Below the pieces are notes generated by a model. That model ran no database searches. It had not been told where the DNA came from and saw nothing but the letters and a program-made list of their open reading frames with translations. A stretch of DNA of 64,000 nt from NCBI RefSeq assembly GCF_004798965.1, contig NZ_SDSD01000004.1, positions 62,001 to 126,000 on the forward strand. The letters are read 5' to 3'. The stretch is from Onishia niordana. GTDB lineage: Bacteria > Pseudomonadota > Gammaproteobacteria > Pseudomonadales > Halomonadaceae. The position numbers were made by a program, and so were the translations under genes. Shown one piece after another: positions 43,587 through 55,370 of the stretch. Each line of letters begins with the position of its first letter. Position 1 is the stretch's first letter.

Positions 43587-44453
43587 ATGCTTGCCTATCA
43601 GCATGCTTACCATGCCGGTAATTTTGCCGACGTTCATAAGCACCTGACGCTCTTTGCCGTAACACGCCACATGTTACGTAAAGAATCTCCCATTACGTAT
43701 ATGGATACGCATGCCGGTCGCGGGTGTTATCCCCTGAACGCCGAGGAAACCCGCAAGCTCGAAGAGTACCGTCGTGGAGTAGCGCCGCTCTGGGACGCGC
43801 GTGAGACACTGTGCAAGACTGATGCGGTGCTTGGGGAATGGCTCAATGCACTTGATCGGGCTCAGCACGAGGTAAGCCCCGGGAGTGAGCCGCGGCTCTC
43901 GGTCTATCCAGGTTCGCCCTGGTGGCTCACGCAGGCATTGCGCCCGCAGGATCGGCTTAGCCTCTTCGAGCTCCACCCAAAAGAGCATGATCATCTCAGT
44001 GGACAGGCGTTGCCTGACAATGCGCGACGGATCCACGGCGATGGTCTGGACGGGCTCAGAAAGCGGCTACCGGTGACCACGCCACGCCTTTGTGTGCTTA
44101 TCGACCCAAGTTACGAGCGCAAGGAGGAATATGCCGAGGTAGCCGCCACGCTTGCCGAAGTGAGCCGCAAGGCCCGCCATGCAGTGGTGATGATCTGGTA
44201 CCCATTGCTACCGGCGGGGCGCCATCAGGGCTTGCTCGATGAAGTGAAGCGGTCCGGAATACGCAAGTTATGGCGCAGCGAGTTCATTCTCCAGGATCCC
44301 GGTGCGACATCCCATGGCATGTATGGAAGCGGCATGCTGGTGATGAATCCCCCCTGGGGCCTCGATGACATATTGAATCAGACAATGCCACTGATTCGTC
44401 ACCGTCTCGCTCCCGAAGGGCGTCATGAGAGCGACTGGTGGGTTGGTGAGTAA
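43587..44453 (+). CDS. rlmJ: 23S rRNA (adenine2030-N6)-methyltransferase
   Basis: Methylates A2030 of 23S rRNA. The family opening MLAYQHAYHAGNFADVHKH begins at the ATG at 43587; an in-frame ATG at 43575 is possible. The protein has 288 residues. The catalytic motif IV reads DPSYE where DPPY is usual. A terminator ends 14 bases before the start, so the promoter must lie inside or upstream of it. Confidence 0.93.
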   Translation: MLAYQHAYHAGNFADVHKHLTLFAVTRHMLRKESPITYMDTHAGRGCYPLNAEETRKLEEYRRGVAPLWDARETLCKTDAVLGEWLNALDRAQHEVSPGSEPRLSVYPGSPWWLTQALRPQDRLSLFELHPKEHDHLSGQALPDNARRIHGDGLDGLRKRLPVTTPRLCVLIDPSYERKEEYAEVAATLAEVSRKARHAVVMIWYPLLPAGRHQGLLDEVKRSGIRKLWRSEFILQDPGATSHGMYGSGMLVMNPPWGLDDILNQTMPLIRHRLAPEGRHESDWWVGE

Positions 44454-44588
44454 GTGGTCACTTACATTGTGGGAGCACGGAAAGGCCAGCGGTTCACTCG
44501 CATTGAAGGTGGGTGAACCCAGTCCCCGACATCATCGCAGAGAAGGTGCTGCCGGGGGGCCAGACTGGAAGCAGGTCATCCCGAGCCG

Positions 44589-45962
44589 TTATTTACCGAT
44601 GCAGAAACTGCCAAAAATTTCGCCAAGCAAGTCGTCGGCAGTGAATTCGCCGGTAATCTCGCCCAACGACTGCTGAGCGTCACGAAGGTCTTCGGCCAAT
44701 AGTTCTCCTGCCCCAAAGCCCGCCAGCTGAGCCTCGCCATTCTCAAGCGCCGAGGTCGCGCGATCCAGAGCATCCAGGTGGCGGCGACGGGCTGAAAAGC
44801 GGCCTTCAGTGGTGGCAGAAAACCCCATTATCGTCTTCAAGTGCTCTTTCAGGTTATCCACACCCCCTCCGGTCTTGGCCGAGAGGCGTACGACCGGCGT
44901 GGCTGTGGATAAGTCGATCCCGGGCGTTTCCTGGCTGGTATCAACCTTGTTGCGTACCAGGGTCAGTCGAGAGGGGTCGGCGAGACGGGCGACGAATTCC
45001 GGCCAGATGGCCATCGGGTCGGTAGCATCGCTCTCGCCGGCATCAACCATCAACAGTACGCGATCGGCCTTCTCGATCTCCGCCCAGGCACGGGCAACCC
45101 CAATCTGTTCGACGGCATCCGGCGTATCGCGAAGCCCCGCGGTATCGATCACGTGTAGCGGCATGCCGTCCAGATGAATATGCTCGCGCAGCACGTCTCG
45201 GGTCGTGCCCTCGATATCGGTGACGATTGCCGTATCCTGCTCGGTCAGGGCATTAAGCAGGCTCGACTTGCCGGCGTTGGGTCGACCGGCGATCACCACG
45301 CTCATGCCCTCGCGCATCAGCGCACCCTGGCCGGCACTGGCCCTTACCCTGGCAAGCTCTTCCTTGACCGAGGTAAGCATCGACGCGACCTTGCCATCGG
45401 CCAGGAAATCGATTTCCTCTTCAGGGAAATCGATAGCGGCCTCAACGTATATTCGCAACTCAATCAGCCGTTGAACGAGCGCGTCGACGCGGGTCGAGAA
45501 TTCACCCTGCAGCGAGCGCAGGGCGTTCTCGGCGGCGCTTCGTGAGCTGGCATCGATCAGATCGGCGATGGCCTCGGCTTGCGCCAGGTCCAGTTTATCG
45601 TTTAGGAAGGCGCGCTCCGAGAATTCGCCGGGGCGGGCTAACCGAGCGCCTTGCTGAACGCAGCATTCGAGCAGCAGATCCATGATCACCGGGCCACCAT
45701 GACCCTGCAGCTCCAGCACATCTTCGCCGGTGAAAGAGTGCGGGTCGTTGAAATACAGCGCCACACCCTCGTCTATTACCCCATTTTGGCCTTTGAACGG
45801 CCCGTAGTGCGCCTGGCGTGGATGGGGCAGGGTGTTGAGCATGTATCGAGCTATCGCGGCACACAGCGGACCAGAGACGCGAACAATGCCCACCCCTCCG
45901 CGACCCGGCGGGGTGGCGAGAGCAACGATGGTGTCCTGAGTATAGAGACGAGGGGTGGCCAT
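44589..45962 (-). CDS. mnmE: tRNA modification GTPase MnmE
   Basis: GTPase that acts with MnmG on U34 of tRNAs. The 457 residues include the N-terminal folate-binding domain, the G domain with [14 protein letters not shown] and DTAGLRDT, and the C-terminal CIGK that carries the catalytic cysteine. Two perfect DnaA boxes lie in the coding sequence. It is followed downstream by rlmJ on the other strand and preceded by yidC. Confidence 0.97.
   Translation of the reverse strand: MATPRLYTQDTIVALATPPGRGGVGIVRVSGPLCAAIARYMLNTLPHPRQAHYGPFKGQNGVIDEGVALYFNDPHSFTGEDVLELQGHGGPVIMDLLLECCVQQGARLARPGEFSERAFLNDKLDLAQAEAIADLIDASSRSAAENALRSLQGEFSTRVDALVQRLIELRIYVEAAIDFPEEEIDFLADGKVASMLTSVKEELARVRASAGQGALMREGMSVVIAGRPNAGKSSLLNALTEQDTAIVTDIEGTTRDVLREHIHLDGMPLHVIDTAGLRDTPDAVEQIGVARAWAEIEKADRVLLMVDAGESDATDPMAIWPEFVARLADPSRLTLVRNKVDTSQETPGIDLSTATPVVRLSAKTGGGVDNLKEHLKTIMGFSATTEGRFSARRRHLDALDRATSALENGEAQLAGFGAGELLAEDLRDAQQSLGEITGEFTADDLLGEIFGSFCIGK
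44854..44912. promoter_or_regulatory. Two perfect DnaA boxes inside mnmE
   Basis: TTATCCACA on the plus strand at 44854-44862 and on the minus strand at 44904-44912, 41 bases apart and facing each other, in the 3' half of the mnmE gene. Confidence 0.55.
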
Positions 45963-46014
45963 GATGACTCCGGTGAAAGACTCAGTGAATTGTCCCGTGA
46001 CGGGGGCAGAAACG

Positions 46015-46042
46015 CCAGACCCCCGCCGAGGCGGGGGTCTGG
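46015..46042 (-). terminator. Strong hairpin after yidC
   Basis: A 12-base GC-rich perfect stem (46015-46026 with 46031-46042) and four-base loop between the yidC stop and mnmE start. The T-tract is short, so it may attenuate read-through into mnmE. Confidence 0.55.
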
Positions 46043-46062
46043 GAGCGTGGCGATGACCAGGA

Positions 46063-47760
46063 TCAGCCTTTGGTCTTCATACCCTTACCAACGCTTGGGT
46101 CGTTCTCGATGTTCCGCGTGATGAACCACTGCTGCAGGATCGAGATGGTGTTGTTGACCACCCAGTAGATCACCAGGCCGGCCGGGAACCACAAGAAGAA
46201 GAACGTGAAGATCACCGGCAGCATCTTCATGATCTTGGCCTGTGTCGGATCCGGCGGTGTCGGGTTGAGCAGCTGCTGCACGAACATGGACGCGCCCATC
46301 AGGATCGGCAGGATGAAGTAGGGATCCTTAACCGACAGATCCTCTATCCAGAGCATGAAGGGCGCATGGCGAAGCTCGACAGACTCCATCAACATCCAGT
46401 AAAGCGCGATGAACACCGGCATCTGGATCAGGATCGGCAGACAGCCCCCCAGCGGATTGATCTTCTCCTTCTGGTAGAACTTCATCATCTCCTGGGACAT
46501 CTTCTGGCGATCATCGCCAAACTGTTCCTTGAGACGCTGCATCTCTGGACCCAGCTTGCGCATGCGGGCCATCGACTTGTAGGCCTTGGCAGACAGCGGG
46601 AACAGCACCAGCTTGACCACGATGGTCAGTACCACGATCGACCAGCCCCAGTTGCCAAGCAGGTCATGGATATGGTCGAGCAACCAGAACAGCGGATTGG
46701 CCAGGAACCACAGCCAGCCGAAGTCCACCGTCAGCTCTAGGTGCGGGGCCACAGCCTCAAGCCGCTCCTGTACCTTGGGCCCCATGTAGACAGTCGCACC
46801 GAGTGCGGCTTCACCGCCCGGTGCCAGGGTCTGCAGCGGGCTCGCGAAGGCGGCGACATTGCGTTCACGAGAGTCGGTCGCAGCGTAGTAGAGGTTCTGC
46901 TGGTTCTGCTCGGGAGCCCAGGCCGTGGTGAAGTAATGCTGGATCATGGCAACCCAGCCGCCCTCGACATCACGGTTGTTGAAGCTGCCTTCCTGAATCT
47001 CCTCGAAGTCCACCTTCTGGTAGTGGTTCTCCGGTGAGGAGTAGGCCGCCCCCATAAAGGACTGCATACCGAGTCCGGAACCGGTGCTCGGGTCGGCGCT
47101 GTTGTCTCGAGCCAACTGACCAATGAAGCGAGCGCTGACGGGCTCATCACGCGCGTTGTTGAGGAAGTAGTTGACCTCGACAGCGTAAGTGTCGCGCTCG
47201 AAGGTCAGGCGTTTCGTAACGTTCACGCCATTGACCTCAGCATCCAGCTCGACAGCAAGGCTGTCTTCGCCTTCGTTCAATTGATACTCGGCCTGGCTTG
47301 GCGTGAAGGCAATCCTGCCTTCGTGTCCTTCGAGCTGCAGGCCCGACTTGGCGACGAAGCTGCGGTTTCCATTGTCGGATAGCAATACGAAGGGCTGATC
47401 AGAGTTGTTGGTCAGCTTATGGTCGAGCAGGGCCGCATAGACGATATCACCGCCTTGCGGATCGATGCGTACGTCAAGCACGTCGGTGGTGACAGCGACC
47501 AGCGCGCGGCTGTTGCTTTGCGCGCCCGGGGTGCTCATGTCACCGCCGAGATCCGATGCTGCATTCTGACCGGATGTGGTGGGTGCCGATAGGCCCGACG
47601 TTTCATCACGGGCAGCTTGCTCGGTGGGCTGGCCACTGTTGGCGACCGTAGGCGCCTGGGTTTCAGTGGTGATCTGGCCATAGTCTTGGTTCCACTGTAC
47701 GACCAGCAGATAGGCCAGGACGGCGAGGGGGATCAGCAATAGGAGTCGTTTTACGTCCAT
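46063..47760 (-). CDS. yidC: Membrane protein insertase YidC
   Basis: Inserts and folds inner-membrane proteins. From the ATG at 47760 (AGGACC upstream) it has 565 residues: an N-terminal helix ([20 protein letters not shown]), a large periplasmic domain (about 60-340), then the five-helix core with [20 protein letters not shown] and [16 protein letters not shown]. The open frame to 47826 runs into a terminator and is not used. The small gene yidD, often found between rnpA and yidC, is absent. Confidence 0.96.
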   Translation of the reverse strand: MDVKRLLLLIPLAVLAYLLVVQWNQDYGQITTETQAPTVANSGQPTEQAARDETSGLSAPTTSGQNAASDLGGDMSTPGAQSNSRALVAVTTDVLDVRIDPQGGDIVYAALLDHKLTNNSDQPFVLLSDNGNRSFVAKSGLQLEGHEGRIAFTPSQAEYQLNEGEDSLAVELDAEVNGVNVTKRLTFERDTYAVEVNYFLNNARDEPVSARFIGQLARDNSADPSTGSGLGMQSFMGAAYSSPENHYQKVDFEEIQEGSFNNRDVEGGWVAMIQHYFTTAWAPEQNQQNLYYAATDSRERNVAAFASPLQTLAPGGEAALGATVYMGPKVQERLEAVAPHLELTVDFGWLWFLANPLFWLLDHIHDLLGNWGWSIVVLTIVVKLVLFPLSAKAYKSMARMRKLGPEMQRLKEQFGDDRQKMSQEMMKFYQKEKINPLGGCLPILIQMPVFIALYWMLMESVELRHAPFMLWIEDLSVKDPYFILPILMGASMFVQQLLNPTPPDPTQAKIMKMLPVIFTFFFLWFPAGLVIYWVVNNTISILQQWFITRNIENDPSVGKGMKTKG

Positions 47761-47827
47761 GAGGGTCCTGCCCGATGGAAAATGAACATTCTGCAGTGCA
47801 GCGATTGTTGCCCCGTGAATACACACA

Positions 47828-47850
47828 AAAGCCTGCCAGGGGCAGGCTTT
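47828..47850 (-). terminator. Terminator of rpmH-rnpA
   Basis: AAAGCCTGCC (47828-47837) pairs with GGCAGGCTTT (47841-47850), ending on the minus strand in TTTTG. It separates rnpA from yidC, so yidC needs its own promoter in 47761-47827. Confidence 0.75.
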
Positions 47851-47871
47851 GAGGATCGCCGGTGCGCCCGA

Positions 47872-48255
47872 TCAGGGCGACGAGGTCGACTGCTTGCGAA
47901 CGTCTTTTTCCAGACGCCGCCACATGCCATGAAGCTGGCGATGCAGAGTGTCATTATCCAGCTCATGAACGCCACGCCGGGCCAGGACAATGATATCCAC
48001 GGCAGGTAGGCGATGCTGCTGGTGACGAATGGATTCACGCACGAGGCGCTTAAGACGGTTGCGGTCGACGGCTCGACGCACGGTCTTCTTGCTGAACACC
48101 ATGCCGACTCTTGGGTGACCCAGCGGGTTGGTGCAGGCCAGAGCCAGCATCCCCTTGCCGTGAACCTTGAGTGATGCATGGTCGAAGACGTGTCGATAAT
48201 CCCCGGCGTTCAGCAGGCGCAGCGACCGGGGAAAATCCTGATGGGGCAAGTGCAA
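47872..48255 (-). CDS. rnpA: Ribonuclease P protein component
   Basis: Basic protein subunit of RNase P for tRNA 5' maturation. The 127 residues carry the signature VDRNRLKRLVRESIR. A TTG at 48255, seven bases past the rpmH stop, is the best start, since no ATG occurs early enough to keep FPRSLRLLNAGDYRHVF. There is no strong ribosome site, so translation is probably coupled to rpmH. Confidence 0.92.
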   Translation of the reverse strand: MHLPHQDFPRSLRLLNAGDYRHVFDHASLKVHGKGMLALACTNPLGHPRVGMVFSKKTVRRAVDRNRLKRLVRESIRHQQHRLPAVDIIVLARRGVHELDNDTLHRQLHGMWRRLEKDVRKQSTSSP

Positions 48256-48262
48256 TCTGAGA

Positions 48263-48397
48263 TCACGCGCTCAGACGCTTGCGACCCTTGGCACGGCGGC
48301 GTGCGATAACGGCGCGACCATTCTTGGTGGCCATGCGTGCACGGAAGCCATGGTTACGCTTGCGCTTGAGAACGCTCGGCTGAAAAGTGCGTTTCAT
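48263..48397 (-). CDS. rpmH: 50S ribosomal protein L34
   Basis: A 44-residue, highly basic ribosomal protein. It reads [20 protein letters not shown] and continues with [20 protein letters not shown] and the end RLSA. It is the first gene of the rpmH-rnpA operon and faces away from dnaA, as in most gammaproteobacteria. Confidence 0.97.
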   Translation of the reverse strand: MKRTFQPSVLKRKRNHGFRARMATKNGRAVIARRRAKGRKRLSA

Positions 48398-48954
48398 AAC
48401 TATTGATTCCCACGTGGTTAATTGGACATGACGTCAAATTGGCGAAGCCCTGGCTCCGACGGGGAACCCGGGTAGATTCGGCTCAAGACCGGGAATTCTA
48501 GTGAATTCGCCGCCGCGGTGCAATTTTTCCGGCGATCTCGAGCGGTTTTTTCGCGTCGCCATCGAAGCTGAGGCCAAGCATGGTGCGCCAGTCCTGCCTT
48601 AGTCATCAACCGCGATCTTCTTTAATAACTATTATTAGGTTCTCTTACTGATGTTGTTATTAATGGTGGGGACAATATTTGTGGATAAGTCATTATAAAC
48701 CATCTATTACAACTTATTATCGTGACGACAAGCTTGTGGGAAAGCGGTCAACCTCATGCGTGCATTCGGGGGATAAGCTGCTGACAGAATTACCACCTGT
48801 CCACAGCACGATGGTACTCCCCGTTTTGCACAGTGTTTCTTAAGGGAGCAACCGCAAGGTTGTCCACAGGGCGAAATCGATACGCCGTCATGTGGATAAC
48901 CTAGTCCTCGGACGATACAATGCGTGTCTTTCGTCAACCGGTTGGTGAGGTCGC
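48398..48954. other. oriC: Probable replication origin oriC in the rpmH-dnaA gap
   Basis: A gene-free, AT-rich stretch of 557 bases. Perfect DnaA boxes (TTATCCACA on the minus strand) lie at 48680-48688 and 48891-48899. TTTTGCACA at 48824-48832 fits TTWTNCACA. One-mismatch boxes lie at 48735-48743 and 48860-48868. An AT-rich part (about 48620-48720) could be the unwinding element. The position between rpmH and dnaA is the origin site in pseudomonads. The last boxes are close to the dnaA start and may also autoregulate dnaA. Confidence 0.75.
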
Positions 48955-50424
48955 GTGTCTGTCGCTCTTTGGCAACAATGTCTGGATTACCTGCAGGACG
49001 AACTGAGCTCCCAGCAGTTCAACACCTGGATCCGTCCCTTGCAGGCGGAGGATGGAGAGTCCAACGAGCTTTGCCTGTTGGCACCCAATCGCTTCGTGCG
49101 TGACTGGGTCAGTGACAAATACGCCAAGCGTATTAATGAACTCATGCGTGAGTTGTCACCGGCGAAGCCACCTAAGGTGTCGCTGACGGTCGGTAGCCGA
49201 CGTGCGGCGCCGGCCCCCCAGCCGCGCGACCTGGGTACGCCAGTTTCCGCTGGTTCGCGTCAGGAGCCTGCCTCGCCCGCGGTGCATACACCGCCGCGGG
49301 GTGATTTCGCCGACGAGCGTGAGATCGACCGCATGCGAGACGAGGGGCCAAAGCGGCCCGCCGGTAATTCGCGTCAGGTACAGGTCGAGGGTGGCCTCAA
49401 GCATCAGACTGGCTTGAATCCCAACTTCACCTTCGAGACCTTTGTCGAGGGTAAATCGAACCAGCTGGCCAGAGCCGCTTCTCGCCAGGTATCGGAAAAC
49501 CCCGGTGGCGCCTATAACCCACTGTTCCTGTACGGCGGCGTAGGTCTGGGTAAGACGCACTTGATGCACGCGGTGGGTAACCAGCTGGCCGGGCGGAGCG
49601 AGAATGCCAAGGTGGTCTATCTGCACTCCGAGCGCTTCGTGGCCGACATGGTCAAGGCACTGCAGCTTAATGCCATCAATGATTTCAAGCGCTTCTATCG
49701 CAGCGTCGATGCGCTGCTGATCGATGATATTCAGTTCTTCGCGGGTAAGGAGCGCTCTCAGGAAGAGTTCTTCCATACCTTCAATGCGCTGCTCGAAGGC
49801 GGTCAGCAGATGATCCTGACGTCGGATCGTTATCCCAAGGAAATCAGTGGGGTAGAGGAGCGGCTGAAGTCACGTTTTGGCTGGGGACTGACGGTTGCCA
49901 TCGAACCGCCGGAGCTTGAGACGCGGGTCGCGATCCTGATGAAGAAGGCCGACCAGGCCAAGGTCGACCTGCCTCATGATGCGGCCTTCTTCATTGCCCA
50001 GAAGATTCGCTCCAACGTTCGCGAGCTCGAAGGGGCGCTCAAGAAGGTCATCGCGGACTCCCACTTCATGGGCAAGACGATCACCCAGGATTTCATCCGT
50101 GAGTCCCTGAAGGATCTGTTGGCCCTGCAGGACAAGCAGGTGGGGGTGGATAACATTCAGCGCACCGTCGCCGAGTACTACAAGATCAAACTGTCTGATC
50201 TGCTCTCCAAGCGCCGCTCGCGGTCGGTGGCGCGTCCCCGTCAGGTGGCCATGGCACTGGCCAAGGAGCTCACCAATCACAGCCTACCGGAAATTGGTGA
50301 TGCCTTTGGCGGGCGTGATCATACGACGGTGCTGCATGCTTGCCGCAAGGTGCAGGCGTTGCAGGAAGAGAACGCGGATATCCGCGAAGATTACAAGAAC
50401 CTGTTGCGTCTGCTGACCAGCTGA
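48955..50424 (+). CDS. dnaA: Chromosomal replication initiator DnaA
   Basis: Binds DnaA boxes and opens oriC. The 489 residues start at a GTG after GTGAGG ([20 protein letters not shown]). Domain I covers about 1-80, a Pro/Arg-rich linker about 80-145, the AAA+ domain about 150-350 with [16 protein letters not shown] and LLIDDIQFF, and domain IV ends with the [15 protein letters not shown] signature that contacts DNA. Confidence 0.98.
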   Translation: MSVALWQQCLDYLQDELSSQQFNTWIRPLQAEDGESNELCLLAPNRFVRDWVSDKYAKRINELMRELSPAKPPKVSLTVGSRRAAPAPQPRDLGTPVSAGSRQEPASPAVHTPPRGDFADEREIDRMRDEGPKRPAGNSRQVQVEGGLKHQTGLNPNFTFETFVEGKSNQLARAASRQVSENPGGAYNPLFLYGGVGLGKTHLMHAVGNQLAGRSENAKVVYLHSERFVADMVKALQLNAINDFKRFYRSVDALLIDDIQFFAGKERSQEEFFHTFNALLEGGQQMILTSDRYPKEISGVEERLKSRFGWGLTVAIEPPELETRVAILMKKADQAKVDLPHDAAFFIAQKIRSNVRELEGALKKVIADSHFMGKTITQDFIRESLKDLLALQDKQVGVDNIQRTVAEYYKIKLSDLLSKRRSRSVARPRQVAMALAKELTNHSLPEIGDAFGGRDHTTVLHACRKVQALQEENADIREDYKNLLRLLTS

Positions 50425-50485
50425 TGGCCGCCGACCGGTTAGCCTCGCATCACGTCATCGAATTCAGGACAAGAGTGGAGCACAC

Positions 50486-51589
50486 ATGAAATTTTCCATC
50501 TCCCGGGAAGCCCTGCTGCGGCCTCTGGCCTTGGTCGCCGGTGTGGTCGAGCGTCGCCAGACCTTGCCAGTACTCTCCAATGTGCTGATCCAGGTCCAGG
50601 ATAACCAGGTGGCTTTGACGGGTACCGACCTCGAAGTCGAGTTGATTGGACGCACTGCACCGACTCAGGTCGACGAACCCGGTTCGGCTACGGTACCCGC
50701 CCGTAAGCTGATGGATATCTGCAAATCGCTGCCCGAGCAGTCAGAGATCCAGTTCGTGCTGGAAGATGGGCGCGCCGTGCTGCGAAGCGGCCGTTCGCGT
50801 TTCACGCTGTCGACATTGCCGGTGGCGGAGTTCCCCAATATCGAGGACGGCCAGGGTAGTGCTGAACTTAGCCTGCCGCGGGGCACCCTCAAGCATCTTA
50901 TTGACTCGACGTCCTTTGCCATGGCGCAACAAGACGTACGTTATTACCTCAATGGCATGCTGCTGGAGTTGCGTTCCAACCTGGTGCGCACTGTCTCGAC
51001 TGACGGCCACCGTCTCGCCGTCTGCTCGCGCTCGGCGGATATCGAGGTCGAGCCGGCACAGAAACTGATCGTGCCGCGCAAGGGCGTGCTCGAGATGTCG
51101 CGCCTGCTTGATGACAGTGACGAGCCGGTCAGTCTGACGCTTGGCTCAACCCACGTGCGCGCTCACACCGGTGAGTTTACCTTCACCTCCAAGTTGGTTG
51201 ACGGCAAGTTCCCGGACTATGAGCGTGTGGTCCCGCGCAATGGCGATAAGGTATTCATTGCAGACCGTGCCGAGCTGCGTCAGGTCCTGTCGCGTACCTC
51301 GATTCTCTCCAACGAGAAGTATCGTGGTGTTCGGCTGCACCTCGAAGAGGGCAATCTGCGCGTCATGGCCAATAATCCCGAGCAGGAAGAGGCCGAAGAA
51401 AACGTCGCCATCGAGTATAGCGGTCCGGCCCTGGAAATCGGCTTTAATGTCGGCTATCTCATTGATGTGCTTGGGGTTATTGACGAAGACCGCGTCCAGA
51501 TGACCTTGGCTGACCCCAATAGCAGTGCCCTCATGGAAGAGCCTGGCGGCGGCGATGCCATGTACGTGGTCATGCCGATGCGCCTCTGA
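50486..51589 (+). CDS. dnaN: DNA polymerase III beta subunit (sliding clamp)
   Basis: Ring-shaped clamp that tethers the polymerase to DNA. The 367 residues start MKFSISREALLRPLALVAGV, with the three clamp domains and the C-terminal VVMPMRL that forms the peptide-binding pocket. AGAGTGGAG precedes the ATG. It lies 61 bases after dnaA in the conserved dnaA-dnaN-recF-gyrB order. Confidence 0.98.
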   Translation: MKFSISREALLRPLALVAGVVERRQTLPVLSNVLIQVQDNQVALTGTDLEVELIGRTAPTQVDEPGSATVPARKLMDICKSLPEQSEIQFVLEDGRAVLRSGRSRFTLSTLPVAEFPNIEDGQGSAELSLPRGTLKHLIDSTSFAMAQQDVRYYLNGMLLELRSNLVRTVSTDGHRLAVCSRSADIEVEPAQKLIVPRKGVLEMSRLLDDSDEPVSLTLGSTHVRAHTGEFTFTSKLVDGKFPDYERVVPRNGDKVFIADRAELRQVLSRTSILSNEKYRGVRLHLEEGNLRVMANNPEQEEAEENVAIEYSGPALEIGFNVGYLIDVLGVIDEDRVQMTLADPNSSALMEEPGGGDAMYVVMPMRL

Positions 51590-51610
51590 TCTCTTCTTGT
51601 TCTGCGCCAC

Positions 51611-51640
51611 GGTTAATGCCCGCCACGTCGGGCATTAACC
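51611..51640 (+). terminator. Perfect hairpin between dnaN and recF
   Basis: GGTTAATGCCCG (51611-51622) pairs perfectly with CGGGCATTAACC (51629-51640) around a six-base loop. No T-run follows, so it may be a processing or stabilising stem rather than a terminator. Confidence 0.5.
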
Positions 51641-51653
51641 CGGAAAGCCTGTC

Positions 51654-52763
51654 ATGACCCTCGACCGTCTCGCCTTTATGGGCCTTCGCAACCTGGCCAG
51701 TCTGGAAATGGCACCCCGGCCAGGGATCAACATCATTGTCGGGGCCAACGGTAGCGGCAAGACCAGTATCCTCGAGGGTATCCACATCCTCGGTATGGGG
51801 CGCTCTTTCCGGACCCAGCAACTCAAGCATGCCATCGACCATGACGATCAGGCGATGATGTTGCATGGTCGCCTGGCCGGCGATCCGCCGCTACCGCTAG
51901 GTATACGCCGTCGCCGTGATCAGTCCGAGCTTGAGATGAGAATGGCCGGTGAAAGGGTGGCGCGGGTCGCTCAGCTGGTCGAAGCTCTTCCGCTGCAACT
52001 CATTAACCCCGATGCTTTCCGCTTGCTGGAAGGTTCTCCCTCCTCGCGTCGTGAATTTCTCGATTGGGGTGTGTTTCACGTGGAACATGATTTCCTCGAC
52101 GCTTGGCGACGTGTGCGGCGAGCGCTGAAACATCGGAATGCGTTGCTCAGGCGTGATAGAATTGACGGTCGTTCACTGGATGTCTGGGACCATGAGTTGG
52201 CGCAGTGGAGTGAGCGAATTGATGCGTTACGACATGCCTACATGGAGGCTTTCCTCCCGGTCTTTGAAGATACCCTGGCCGAGTTGCTGTCACTGCCGGG
52301 ATTGAGTCTTCGCTACTCTCGCGGCTGGGACCGTCAGCGTACTCTGGCTGAAGTACTTCAGCAGGGACGGGAGAGCGACAGCCAGATGGGGTTTACCCAA
52401 CAGGGTCCGCAACGTGCGGATTTGAAACTTCGCATTCAGCGTCGGCCTGCGGCCGAGGTGCTATCGCGAGGCCAGCAGAAGTTGGTGGTGAGCGCGCTGA
52501 AACTGGCACAGGGTCGGCTCCTGGAAAAGGCAACAGGGCGGACCTGTATCTACTTGATCGATGATCTGCCAGCCGAACTCGATGCCGAACACCGCCATGT
52601 TTTCTGCCGATGGCTGGAACGCATGGAGTGCCAAGTGTTTATTACTACTGTCGACCCCGAGGTCCTGTCCGGGGTATGGCAGTCGACAACGCCAGTGGAA
52701 ATGTTTCACGTGGAACATGGCCGGCTGGCGGCATACGGAATGAAAGACTTCACGACGGAGTAG
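51654..52763 (+). CDS. recF: DNA replication and repair protein RecF
   Basis: SMC-like ATPase that helps load RecA at gaps. The 369 residues have Walker A GANGSGKTSI, the signature LSRGQQKLVVSALKLAQG and Walker B YLIDDLPAELD. Two parS-like 16-mers lie in the coding sequence, both encoding FHVEH (near residues 142 and 353). The stop is three bases before the gyrB ATG. Confidence 0.97.
   Translation: MTLDRLAFMGLRNLASLEMAPRPGINIIVGANGSGKTSILEGIHILGMGRSFRTQQLKHAIDHDDQAMMLHGRLAGDPPLPLGIRRRRDQSELEMRMAGERVARVAQLVEALPLQLINPDAFRLLEGSPSSRREFLDWGVFHVEHDFLDAWRRVRRALKHRNALLRRDRIDGRSLDVWDHELAQWSERIDALRHAYMEAFLPVFEDTLAELLSLPGLSLRYSRGWDRQRTLAEVLQQGRESDSQMGFTQQGPQRADLKLRIQRRPAAEVLSRGQQKLVVSALKLAQGRLLEKATGRTCIYLIDDLPAELDAEHRHVFCRWLERMECQVFITTVDPEVLSGVWQSTTPVEMFHVEHGRLAAYGMKDFTTE
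52072..52087. promoter_or_regulatory. parS: parS site 1 (inside recF)
   Basis: TGTTTCACGTGGAACA, a full match to the bacterial ParB-binding consensus TGTTNCACGTGAAACA read on the other strand. Confidence 0.85.
52703..52718. promoter_or_regulatory. parS: parS site 2 (3' end of recF)
   Basis: TGTTTCACGTGGAACA, identical to site 1, near the recF stop. Confidence 0.85.
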
Positions 52764-55187
<2,424 letters not shown>

Positions 55188-55216
55188 TCTGGTTTAGTAC
55201 CTGGGTCACGTTGATA

Positions 55217-55232
55217 TGTTCCACGTGAAACA
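55217..55232. promoter_or_regulatory. parS: parS site 3 (downstream of gyrB)
   Basis: TGTTCCACGTGAAACA, full consensus match, 30 bases after the gyrB stop. Confidence 0.88.
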
Positions 55233-55254
55233 TGGTATGGCTAGCTAACAAACG

Positions 55255-55285
55255 AAAGAGGCCGGCATATTATGCCGGCCTCTTT
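55255..55285. terminator. Bidirectional terminator between gyrB and gmhB
   Basis: A 14-base perfect stem (55255-55268 with 55272-55285) with a three-base loop and short A and T runs at the two feet. It serves gyrB and the convergent gmhB. Confidence 0.88.
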
Positions 55286-55370
55286 GCGTTCATGGCACAC
55301 TCATTTTTGTGGGGAAGTGTTTCTCGACGTTGGCGACAGCGTCCCTTCGGCCGGGAGTGTGGCTACTTCA

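Noticed and set aside
48405..48420. CACGTG next to rpmH as a parS site
   Set aside because: The flanks do not match TGTTNC or GAAACA.
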